Below, one piece after another: positions 7,868 through 14,697 of a DNA stretch of 15,972 nucleotides (positions are counted from its first letter, which is position 1; the number at the start of each line of letters is the position of its first letter). Under the pieces are notes generated by a model. That model did not search any database and was not told the DNA's origin. It saw only the letters and a program-made list of their open reading frames with translations. The DNA lies in assembly GCA_905221605.1 (NCBI GenBank), contig CAJNDS010000181.1, positions 188,690 to 204,661 on the forward strand. The letters run 5' to 3'. The translations under genes were made by a program, and so were the position numbers. The stretch is from Symbiodinium natans. Lineage: Eukaryota > Sar > Dinophyceae > Suessiales > Symbiodiniaceae.

Positions 7868-8093
7868 CTAGTAACCCCTCAACACCCGTCTTCTAACCCG
7901 CTTGGAGGTTCATGGGTACTTAAAACCCTGCTTATGAGGCTACTTACAACCTATTTAGGGACTTATGGGTTGCAATTATATTGGGGTTATAAGTGCCCAT
8001 GAACCTCCAAGCAGGACTGCAGAAACCTCAAAAAACCCATGAGGAGCATCCCTAAGCCCTTGTCAAACTGGACGAAACCCCACGCCCGTGGCC
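7868..8093 (-). CDS. Partial gene: exon, element-derived intron, short terminal exon
   Basis: Exon 8093-8005 (after CTTAG) reads RAWGFVQFDKGLGMLLMGF then FLQSCLE. The 104-bp intron 7901-8004 is a second copy of the 5442-5581 element family. Splicing GAG|GTTC ... CCTCCAAG|CGG is phase 0 and adds ten codons (RVRRRVLRGY) before TAG at 7868-7870. The donor sits at the same place in the inverted repeat as in the 5442 copy. Upstream exons and product unknown. Confidence 0.45.
7901..8011. mobile_element. Introner-like inverted-repeat element, copy 2
   Basis: Terminal inverted repeat CTTGGAGGTTCATGGGYACTT with one mismatch. It shares the outer CTTGGAGGTT and internal ACTTA/GGGTTATAAG-like motifs with the 5442 copy. 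No TA at the borders. Again located between in-frame exon-like segments. Confidence 0.78.
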
Positions 8094-8121
8094 CTAAGCG
8101 AGGCGCGTTCGAGCTGAAGAT

Positions 8122-8245
8122 CCCTAAACCCTAAACCCTAAACCCTAAACCCTCAACCCTCAACCCTAAACCCCAAACCCCAAACCCCAAACCCTAAACC
8201 CTAAACCCTAAACCCTAAACCCTAACCCTAAACCCTCAACCCGAA
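8122..8245. repeat. CCCTAAA array with CCCCAAA and CCCTCAA variants
   Basis: About 17 units. GAAGA on each side is too short to count as a target duplication. Between this block and 8345 no convincing exon is seen. Confidence 0.85.
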
Positions 8246-8344
8246 GACGTCGACATTCGGCCGAAGCTCTGCAGAAGGCAGGCCGTGTCAAGATTGCGCC
8301 GATCTCGGTTTCACCTGCACAACATTGACGAGGGTGTCGGGCTT

Positions 8345-8570
8345 GGAGGGTTATTTTAGGGTTGAGAGGGTTTTATGGGTTTGTATGGGTTTTTATAGGG
8401 TTTATAGGGTTTTCTGGGGCATACAGGGTTCATGGGGTTTAGTGGGTTTTATGGGTTTGTGGGGCTTATAGGGTTTATAGGGTTTGCAGCATTTACAGGG
8501 TTTATGGGTTTATAGGTCTTGGGGCTCTTCGGATTTGGGGTTTATAGGGCTTGGGGGTTTAGGATTCGGG
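8345..8570. repeat. TTTATAGGG-like variant array
   Basis: Irregular GGGTTTATAGGG, GGGTTTATGGG and GGGTTTGTGGG units, a longer-period relative of the telomere heptamer not seen elsewhere in the window. The plus frames across it (Gly/Leu/Tyr-rich) are not called. Confidence 0.7.
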
Positions 8571-8640
8571 GCACCTCAACTTTGTGGATCACAGGGCTCA
8601 GGGATTGGGTACTTAGGGGTTTGGGGGGCAACACTACGCT

Positions 8641-8829
8641 TCACGTGGAGGCCAACTCCGGAAACCCAACAGATCCCTTTGAGCAACAGAACTTCGGTGC
8701 ATCCTGGGTGTGCCACACGAAGTCTCGGAGAAAAGGCCAGGGACACAACGAACTTAGCTGGTCTCGTGCTGACGCTGCCGCGAACTCTCCGGACCCTGAA
8801 GCCTTTGTCTGAAACCGGACTTCACCCTC
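8641..8829 (-). CDS. Candidate exon, unknown product
   Basis: Minus-strand frame open for about 60 codons, including EGEVRFQTKASGSGEFAAAS and RDFVWHTQDAPKFCC, ending at TGA 8641-8643 (or leaving by an unseen donor). The plus-strand frames here run into telomere-type repeat (PKP residues) at their 3' end and are poorer. Flanked by CCCTAAA repeat at 8862-8950. Length and composition make this one of the better single-segment calls. Confidence 0.38.
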   Translation of the reverse strand, partial: EGEVRFQTKASGSGEFAAASARDQLSSLCPWPFLRDFVWHTQDAPKFCCSKGSVGFPELAST

Positions 8830-8861
8830 AACCCAAAAGCCGAAAGAGCTCTCAAAAACCC

Positions 8862-8950
8862 TATACCCTATACCCTAAACCCTAAACCCTAAACCCTAAA
8901 CCCTGAACCCTGAACCCTAAACCCTAAACCCTGAACCCTAAACTAAACCT
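8862..8950. repeat. CCCTAAA array
   Basis: Includes CCCTATA and CCCTGAA variants; lies between two candidate exons. Confidence 0.85.
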
Positions 8951-9163
8951 TCAACTCACCACCCCACGGCCTGCTTGCACGAAAGGTCGCATTAGCGAGG
9001 AGTAATGGTTGCACAGCGTCAGCATCTCCAGCCTCACCATGGGGGCCCTTTTGGACCTCCTATACACCCGTTTTGTTTGCGCACCAGGGTTCAGGGTTGG
9101 GGTTTGGGGTTTAGGGGCACCCACTGTACACCCATGAACCCACTGAACATCGTTGAACATCAT
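8951..9163 (-). CDS. Candidate exon, basic C-terminal segment
   Basis: Minus-strand frame. The part from about 9090 down is protein-like (TKRVYRRSKRAPMVRLEMLT ... SSLMRPFVQAGRG) and ends TGA. The part above 9100 runs through TTTAGGG-like repeat, so it is probably intron. Product unknown. Confidence 0.33.
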   Translation of the reverse strand: MMFNDVQWVHGCTVGAPKPQTPTLNPGAQTKRVYRRSKRAPMVRLEMLTLCNHYSSLMRPFVQAGRGVVS

Positions 9164-9174
9164 TGAACCCTACA

Positions 9175-9290
9175 AAGCCAATGGAGGGGTTCCGGACTCT
9201 TGGGCGCTTGGTGGTGTTTTGCGCCACAGGGGCTCAGGGTTTGAGGCCCAGACGCAGGCTGCGAAGGCGCAGGGCCGCAGGGTTCGTTGT
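9175..9290 (-). CDS. Candidate exon directly after an inverted-repeat element
   Basis: Starting at the CTGAG that follows the 9297-9400 element, the frame reads EHNEPCGPAPSQPASGPQTL then KHHQAPKSPEPLHWL: Pro-rich but unlike repeat translation. The element end CATCCCAA-CTGAG| would place the acceptor just outside the element. Product unknown. Confidence 0.3.
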
Positions 9291-9296
9291 GCTCAG

Positions 9297-9400
9297 TTGG
9301 GATTTTCCCCGCTTATAACTAACAGTCCTTAATAGGGATGATAGTACCCCCCTATTATCATCCCTATGAAGAACTGGTAGCATAAGGGGGAACATCCCAA
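9297..9400. mobile_element. Related inverted-repeat element, older copy
   Basis: Ends TTGGGATTTTCCCCGCTTAT and, inverted, TTGGGATGTTCCCCCTTATG. Internal CTTAATAGGGATGATAGT and CCCTATTATCATCCCTAT match the 1049 copy in order. No clear target duplication remains. Confidence 0.7.
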
Positions 9401-9443
9401 CCCTAGCGTTAAAAAAACAAAACCTTCATTCAGAGAACTGCAC

Positions 9444-9568
9444 CATATGAAGTAGGGTATACATTTCTTGTACCCCCAAAAGGACACCCGGTATATACAC
9501 TCACCAATATTAAAAAGGAACCTTATATACACTCACCAAAAACAGTAATATCAACCCTACTTCATATG
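9444..9568. mobile_element. AT-rich inverted-repeat element
   Basis: CATATGAAGTAGGGT at 9444-9458 is perfectly inverted at 9554-9568. Inside, TATATACACTCACCAA is directly repeated (9492-9507, 9524-9539) and TTAAAAAGGAACCTT also occurs near 15805. It lies 43 bp beyond the 9297-9400 element. No long frame of interest; 9401-9443 shows nothing else. Confidence 0.6.
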
Positions 9569-9631
9569 CAAACACCTAAGTCCCTAAACCCGTAAGCAGG
9601 AGATCTGGGCCACCCGGGTCCGGGGGCTGGC

Positions 9632-9892
9632 TTTCAGGGGTCTAGGGTTTCGGGTTTCGGGTTTAGGGTTTAGGATTTAGAGTTTCGGGTTTAGGGTTTA
9701 GGGCTTCGGGTTTCGGGTAGCTTAACTCCCCTCCACGAGCGCACGGGCTCAAGTCTCCGCAGTAGGCGCCAGGTGGCTGATGGGCGCTGTCAATCTCCAC
9801 AAACAAAATCTGCCTCGTTTAGGGTTTAGGGTTTCTTTTTGTACACTTCTCGATTTTAGAGTTTAGGGTTTAGGGTTTAGGGTTCAGGGCTT
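9632..9892. repeat. TTTAGGG/TTTCGGG blocks around a candidate exon
   Basis: 9632-9718 is rich in TTTCGGG. 9819-9892 has a TTTCTTTTTGTACACTTCTC interruption. Confidence 0.75.
9722..9809 (-). CDS. Candidate exon
   Basis: After GGCAG (9811-9810) the minus frame reads ILFVEIDSAHQPPGAYCGDL and stays open to the repeat block at 9632-9718. TTTAGGG-type repeat lies on both sides. Product unknown. Confidence 0.33.
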
Positions 9893-9957
9893 GGGGCCTA
9901 TTCACCCATTATCCTCAAATAGCACGACCCAGAGCCCAATACTCCCACAATTTGTAA

Positions 9958-10030
9958 CTAAGCGTTACTCATCAGGGGCATTAAGCTCAAATCTTCCAGA
10001 AAAGCAGTGAACGCTCCGTGCAAATATTCA
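9958..10030 (-). CDS. Candidate exon
   Basis: After CTGCAG the minus frame reads SEYLHGAFTAFLEDLSLMPL to TAG at 9958-9960. A GTAACG donor lies just before the stop (ATGA|GTAACG), so this may be internal. The stretch 9893-9957 shows nothing else. Confidence 0.32.
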
Positions 10031-10077
10031 CTGCAGAAACCCCAACCCTGAAGCCACGCACCCTAGAACCGCTTCAG

Positions 10078-10420
10078 GGTTTGGGGTTTAGGGTTGAGGG
10101 TGTAGGGTGACCATAGACCCTAAACCCGCAACCCGACAAAATGCCGCCAGGCTTCTCAGGTTTTGCAGCCTTATTCTTCCGCACCTGCCTCGTGGTGACA
10201 GTGAGATCTGCCTCAGCTTAGGACTGAAAAGAAGCGAAGGAACTCCTGGGCTAAACCCGAAGCCCTCAACTCACTTCTGCCAGAAACCCTAAACTCCAAA
10301 CCCTAAACCCTGAAGCATATACCCTAAACCCTAAGCATAAGCAAGCCCTGAACGAATTCTGCACCTCCAGCCTTAATCTCAAACGCTGAATTCCAAACCC
10401 TAAGCCCAACCAAGTGACTC
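10078..10420. repeat. Scattered short telomere-type blocks
   Basis: Blocks at about 10078-10108 and 10285-10350, with single units further on. From 10350 to 10420 no exon is evident. Confidence 0.6.
10125..10252 (-). CDS. Candidate exon, Arg/Leu-rich
   Basis: After GGTTTAG the minus frame is open for over 40 codons (PGVPSLLFSPKLRQISLSPR ... RIRLQNLRSLAAFCRVAG) until the repeat near 10110. Plus-strand frames are interrupted or shorter. Product unknown. Confidence 0.33.
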
Positions 10421-10434
10421 TCACACTTGCAGAT

Positions 10435-10612
10435 GGTAGGGTTTAAGGTTTGGAGCTTAAAGGCCACCAGCCTCCACAAAGAGAACAAGAATTTCCTTTT
10501 TGCAACTGGACTTGAAGACGAGCCAGACCTGACCCCTGACTCATTCGTTGTTCCTAAACCCTTTTTGAACCCAGGCTGTTCCTTTTGCTTCAGGGCTCCT
10601 GTTCCTAAGCCC
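10435..10612 (-). CDS. Candidate exon, strand uncertain
   Basis: Minus frame: GALKQKEQPGFKKGLGTTNE then a Ser-rich run and KRKFLFSLWRLVAFKL. The plus frame of the same segment is also protein-like (KENKNFLFATGLEDEPDLTP). Minus is preferred because neighbouring segments read better on that strand. Repeat blocks flank it. Confidence 0.28.
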
Positions 10613-10680
10613 TAATTAAACCCTAAACTTAAACCCTAAACCCTAATTTACGGCTAGGACTCAGCACCCTTGCAGAGGCT

Positions 10681-11587
10681 TCATACAGGGCTCAGCCCAT
10701 GCATCACATGCAGATGGGCTCCCTAAACCCTAAACCCTAAACCCTAAACCCTAAACCCTAAACCCTAAACCCTAAACTGGGCCCTAACCTGGGGCTCCCA
10801 CATTGAGCCGCTGGCAGTAGAGTGGAAGGTGCTCGTGCGGACGCGGGATGGGCACGAAAATCCGAGTCAGCTGCCTGCGTCTAAGGCTTCGGGTTACGGT
10901 TCTTTTCGCCCCCGCGCCAGTGGCCGAACCGCAGCATCTGGTGAGGGTTTAGGGTTAGGCTGTAGGCTTCAGGGTTTCGACTTGCTAACCCCAAACCCTA
11001 AACCCTAAACACTACACCCTAAACCCTAAACCCGAAACCCTAAACCCTACACATCTCGATTTGTGCGCTTAGGGTTGATGGAGTAGTTGCAGACTGGCCT
11101 CTCGACATCCAGCCGGCGTCTGGCATTCAGATCTTGGAGGGACTCCTGTCAAGGACAGCGGGCACAGGGGTTTAGGGTTTAGGGTTTAGGGTTTAGGTTT
11201 AGGGTTTAGGGTTTAGGGTTTAGGGTTTAGGGTTTAGGGTTTAGGGTTTAGGGTTTAGGGTTTAGGGTTTAGGGTTTAGGGTTTAGGGTTTAGGGTTTAG
11301 GGTGTAGGGTTCTGAAGAAGGAACTCAAGCAGGTTGTGAGAGTAGCTTCCAAGTGGTTCATTTTCACGGGCATCATGGAGGGCAAAGGATTGATCGTGCG
11401 TTGAGTTCGCCCACACTCAGACAAGCGGCGAGGCCCTAAACCCAAACCCTAAACCCCAAACCCCAAACCCTGAACCCCACAATCCAGTCTCAGTCTTCGA
11501 TGTGTGCCTCCCACCCAATTTTCTCTTCACGCCTCGGGAGCCCTGCAGGCGGTACCCAGGTGAACCTTGCCAGGTGAACCGCTGCAC
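10681..11587 (-). CDS. Partial gene: chain of five candidate exons separated by repeat-bearing introns
   Basis: Exons: 11587-11492, 11415-11327, 11145-11051, 10937-10789, 10718-10681 (TGA at 10681-10683). Phases agree at all four joins: GA-AG 11416-11491, GA-AG 11146-11326, GT-AG 10938-11050, GT-AG 10719-10788. Protein-like stretches include FALHDARENEPLGSYSHNLL, NARRRLDVERPVCNYS and RIFVPIPRPHEHLPLY. Each intron holds telomere-type repeat. Direct repeats at the borders: GAGTYCCTYC (11317-11326 / 11136-11145) and GGGCTCCC (10716-10723 / 10792-10799). No start codon is evident. The chain may belong to the preceding coiled-coil gene if its TGA at 11662 is part of a GA donor. Product unknown. 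The plus-strand reading is also open in places, but the minus reading is richer and links in phase. Confidence 0.45.
11169..11308. repeat. TTTAGGG array, about 20 units, inside a candidate intron
   Basis: Nearly perfect heptamers. Lies inside the GA-AG intron 11146-11326, bordered by GAGTYCCTYC duplicates on the minus strand. Confidence 0.9.
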
Positions 11588-11661
11588 CTATGTCGAGCTC
11601 GAAAGCGAAGAGAAAGTTTCAAGATCGAAAGACAGCGAAAGGCTCAACCTTGGCTCAGGAC

Positions 11662-13309
11662 TCAGAGGGAATGGCTTGTCTGCAGGGCCGCCAGCTCTCT
11701 CTGGCCATCTTCCGGCTTCGCAAGCAGAAGCTGCGAGAGCTTCTTGAGGAAGAGCCCCGCGTCATGGAGGTGCTTGTCCAAGGTCTGCTTGGTCGAGGTC
11801 AGGCGCTCCTCGGCCTTTCCGAGCCGTGCCTCGTAGGACTTCATGGTGGTCATCGTCTGCTGCAAGACCTTCTGCTGCGCCTTCAGGGCCTTCCGACGCT
11901 TCACGCCATCCTGCAAGCTGGACAAGAAGAGCGACTTCAAGCGATTGGAGGTCACCGCCCCCTGCTGCTTCATGTTCTTCACGCCGTCTGCAAGCACACC
12001 AAGGAGGTTCTCCGGGTTCTCTGGCTCTCCTCCCTCTGCCTATGCTCCCCTCAGAACCTTAATAAAGAATAATATCTTAAATATGCTCTTAAGTTTCATA
12101 CGAACATAAACAAAAAAATCTTCCCAAGGGGGGAGAGAGCTGCCTTGTCCGGCAGGGCCTCCTCGGGCTCCTCGTCCACCTCAAGGAAGGAGAGGCCCGA
12201 GAGGCCGGGTCTCTCGGACTCCTTCACCTCGGGCCGCGGCTCCTTTAACTGAACTTGGAACCCTCGGGAGAAGAAAAAAACCCAAAAAAAAAAACCTAAT
12301 TCTAGCTGTTTCTTAGGAATTGTAGTACCCAAACACTAAGAAAATTGTTCCCAAACATCCCTGAGGCTCCGCGATGTTCAGGGAAGAGGCCTTCGGCTTC
12401 GACCCCAGGACTCGGGCCTCGGCCTCTTCCGCCTTCTCCTCCTGGTCCAAGTTAGGGTTTAGGGTTTAGGGTTTAGGGTTTAGGGTTTAGGGTTTAGGGT
12501 TTAGGGTTTAGGGTTTAGGGTTTAGGGTTTAGGGTTTAGGGTTTAGGGTTTAGGGTTTAGGGTTTAGGGTTTAGGGTTTAGGGTTTAGGGTTTAGGGTTT
12601 AGGGTTTAGGGTTTAGGGTTTAGGGTTTAGGGTTTAGGGTTTAGGGTTTAGGGCTCCTGGTCCAAGATCGCGAGCTCCGGCGCCTTGCTCTCCTCTGTGT
12701 CTTGCCTGCACCAGTGTATTGGGGTGATATTAAGAATGGCCATTGTTGTTCCTTCTTGGGTTTTAAGTACTCACAAAGATGTAACAGGATTTTTCAACAA
12801 GGAATCAGGTGCAACATCTCCACCATGTATTGCTGCACGGCCGCGAGCTGCTCCTGCATGTTCTTGACCTCCGACTTGCGCAGCGCGATGGCCTCGCGCA
12901 GCGTCTTGGACTTGGCGAGGGTGCCCTCGTTCTTCTGCTTCAGCTGCATGATGCTCTTGGCCAGATCGGCATTCTCCTTGGCCACACCTTGGTTCTTGGC
13001 TTCTTGCTCCTTCAACTTGCGGTCGAAGACCGCCTTCTGGCGCTGGAGGCGCAGGCTGTTCTCATGCTCGATCTTGAGCATCTTCGCCTCGAGCTGTTTG
13101 GCTTTGGAGCGGATGCCAAACATGGTTTGGGAGGTGGGGCTCATGATGTCATCCAAAGATGGCAGCTCCGGCATGCCGTCTTTTCCGGCATTTCGTACCG
13201 CGGGCACTGCGGGCAAAGCGACTTTGGCGGGATCGGGAGGAAATTCCCAGCCCTTGGAGGACAGGCCGCTCACAGTGCCAAGCACCAAGAAGATGCTCTT
13301 CATTGTCAT
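11662..13309 (-). CDS. Five-exon gene for a secreted-type coiled-coil protein (363 codons), one intron being telomere repeat
   Basis: Proposed exons, in gene order: 13309-12816, 12705-12657, 12441-12370, 12242-12144, 12039-11662. They sum to 1092 nt, keep phase throughout and end in TGA. Exon 1 starts MTMKSIFLVLGTVSGLSS, a plausible signal peptide, followed by a Pro/Ala-rich linker. Residues about 66-163 are Lys/Glu/Gln-rich and heptad-like (coiled coil). The middle exons are acidic; exon 5 holds a second helical region. Introns: 12706-12815 GT-AG (a GC donor 3 nt on also fits), 12442-12656 GA-AG (telomere repeat), 12243-12369 GA-AG (or GT-AG 12254-12356), 12040-12143 GC-AG. Short repeats straddle three of them: CTTGGACCAGGAG, GGAGCC and AGGCAG. 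Function is not recognised; a secreted or organelle-targeted structural role is only a guess. The TGA could instead be read as a GA donor leading into the exon chain below 11588. Confidence 0.72.
12442..12656 (-). other. Intron made of telomere repeat, splice sites in a 13-bp target duplication
   Basis: CTCCTGGTCCAAG occurs at 12439-12451 and again at 12654-12666. Everything between (12452-12653, 202 bp) is uninterrupted TTTAGGG repeat, 28 units plus 6 nt. In the gene (minus) sense the copies read CTTGGACCAGGAG. Splicing CCAG|GAG to CCAG|GAG removes exactly one copy plus the array and gives ...ILDQEEKAEEAE in frame. Unspliced, the frame hits a stop two codons into the array. What is seen is the duplication and the frame; splicing is inferred. 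Confidence 0.75.
12452..12653. repeat. Perfect 202-bp TTTAGGG array
   Basis: 28 full heptamers plus 6 nt with no mismatch: the longest pure array here. Confidence 0.97.
12706..12815 (-). other. Intron 1 of coiled-coil gene, with short inverted ends
   Basis: GT-AG intron of 110 bp, phase 2 (AT|G). Its ends carry TGCACC next to the donor and GGTGCA next to the acceptor, a 6-bp inverted repeat suggesting an old inverted-repeat element. The donor could also be GC three bases later, which would add one Leu. Confidence 0.55.
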
Positions 13310-13350
13310 TCTGGTCCTTTGCGGGCTGCCCGATGGAGGGCAAGTCCAGT

Positions 13351-13359
13351 CTTGAGCCA
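13351..13359 (-). promoter_or_regulatory. Possible relict spliced-leader end upstream of the coiled-coil gene
   Basis: Minus-strand TGGCTCAAG matches the last 9 nt of the conserved dinoflagellate spliced leader and ends 41 nt before the chosen ATG. Relict leaders upstream of genes are known in dinoflagellates as traces of mRNA recycling. Only 9 bases match, so a chance match remains possible. The AG could also simply serve as a trans-splice acceptor. Confidence 0.35.
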
Positions 13360-13419
13360 GGGCGAAATTGGAGGAATGTTGCGAGCAACTACAGCCCCAT
13401 CCCGTTGTGCACAGTTTGC

Positions 13420-13692
13420 TTAGCTACTGAAGCTCGAAGACACCAGGTCCTTCTGCTCCTTCCGTTTCTCTTCAGCCCGCTGGCGATCTAGGGCCAGTGC
13501 CCGAGCGGCGTTTGCCTGACATCGTTGAGTTTGCTGGACGCTTAGGGCGTTTTGGGCTTCGACCGGTCTACCAAACAGTATGTGAACCTAGGGTTCATGG
13601 TTTAGTGTTTAGGGTTTAGGGTTTTTTTTTTAGGGTTTTAGGGTTTTAGGGTTTTAGGGTTTAGGGTTCATGGTTTAGTGTTCAGGGCTTGC
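13420..13692 (-). CDS. 3' end of an upstream minus-strand gene (terminal exon plus repeat-bearing intron)
   Basis: Terminal exon 13587-13420 (56 codons, stop TAA) reads VHILFGRPVEAQNAL at its start and has a charged helical stretch RQRAEEKRKEQK before a Ser-rich C-terminus. It is preceded by a candidate 105-bp GC-AG intron (13588-13692; AAG|GCAAG ... CCCTAG|GTT), phase 0, made of degenerate TTTAGGG repeat. The exon upstream of 13692 is open but not convincing, so the 5' part is unresolved. The stop lies only 110 bp before the ATG of the coiled-coil gene on the same strand, fitting the tandem one-way gene order common in dinoflagellates. No family recognised. Confidence 0.5.
13589..13682. repeat. 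TTTTAGGG block between 21-bp direct repeats
   Basis: TAGGGTTCATGGTTTAGTGTT occurs at 13589-13609 and 13662-13682. Between are TTTAGGG and TTTTAGGG units and a T9 run. Confidence 0.8.
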
Positions 13693-14108
13693 CTTCAAGG
13701 TTAGGGCTTGGATTTGGCAGGGTGCCGGCGTCGAAAGAAGGGTCCATGCGCAATTCGTGTTGAAACGGGCAGAGACAATTGAAGCGACCAAGGCCGGACG
13801 ATTTGAGCATACACTGCGCCTTAAGTCTTACTCAATGTAACCTTCTCCCTCCCTCCGGAGACTCTGCACCCTGGCTCTACCCGGGCCTTCTTGAAAAGCA
13901 CGTCCGACTCGTTCGCCTTGAGCTTTCGACGATTCGATATGGCCTCCTGCGCAGTCGGTTTAGGGTTTTTGTGCCACCCGCCTTGAAACCGCACTGGAGA
14001 TTATGCACACGTGTCCAAGGAGAAATTCACTCAGTAGACCGCAGCATGTTACACTACATCTTTCCGCAACAGAGCTTTAGGGCTTCGCCACTCTAACTCG
14101 CACGAACC

Positions 14109-14291
14109 CTAAACCCTCAACCTTTTTTTTGCAAGCCAGGGCTGCTGAGGCTCCGCCCCGAACCCGGAAAGTCTGGCTCCATCGCAAAAATGCGGCTCCG
14201 CTTCATGGATGCTTCCCAGAACCACAACTGTATTCATAACGCTCGGAGACTCAAAGCCAACACCAGCCACTCTGATTCCCACCCCTGCCAT
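14109..14291 (-). CDS. Candidate exon
   Basis: Minus frame AGVGFESPSVMNTVVVLGSI HEAEPHFCDGARLSGFGAEP QQPWLAKKR, ending TGA beside a poly-T tract and short CCCTAAA repeat at 14103-14120. It begins MAGVG but no start context supports initiation. The segment 13700-14100 shows only weaker frames. Confidence 0.32.
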   Translation of the reverse strand: MAGVGIRVAGVGFESPSVMNTVVVLGSIHEAEPHFCDGARLSGFGAEPQQPWLAKKRLRV

Positions 14292-14585
14292 CGCTCTTAA
14301 CCTACTTTGAAAGTGGCAGGGATTCTACGTACCTAGGTAGGGCCTTGGAGAAAGTTTGCCGAACTACTTGTACCCATTTACCCTCAGGTCATCCCTCAGC
14401 CCCTCCACACCCTCGCCTGCATGAGCTGGTCGCGGCACAACCCGGATGGATCAAACGGGCGCCCTGTCATTCATCAAGAGCTTCATCAAGTTTTGAGTCT
14501 CTGGGCTTTCGTGACGGGGGATGCTTTATCAGCAAATAAAACCAAGGGGCGGCGCGACGAAGCAACCAATCGTCAAAATCGCGTT

Positions 14586-14693
14586 TCATTCAAAGGCCCA
14601 CAAGTCTGTAAAACCTATGGCCTTATGGCCTACGAGAGCTCCACTTTTCTTACTGTTGGCCAGCAGGGGTTTGACCTCTTTCTGGAGCTCGAA
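14586..14693 (-). CDS. Candidate exon, Lys-rich
   Basis: Minus frame FELQKEVKPLLANSKKSGAL VGHKAIGFTDLWAFE to TGA. A plus frame of 94 codons covers 14421-14705 and is also protein-like (GRPVIHQELHQVLSLWAFVT), so the strand is not settled. The plus frame ends in repeat. Confidence 0.3.
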   Translation of the reverse strand, partial: FELQKEVKPLLANSKKSGALVGHKAIGFTDLWAFE

Positions 14694-14697
14694 ATAG

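Noticed and set aside
8116-8247. GAAGA repeats beside the 8122-8245 array
   Set aside because: Five bases is within chance expectation.
12702-13423. Long plus-strand frames of over 200 codons
   Set aside because: They are antisense shadows of coiled-coil exon 1 and run through its intron.
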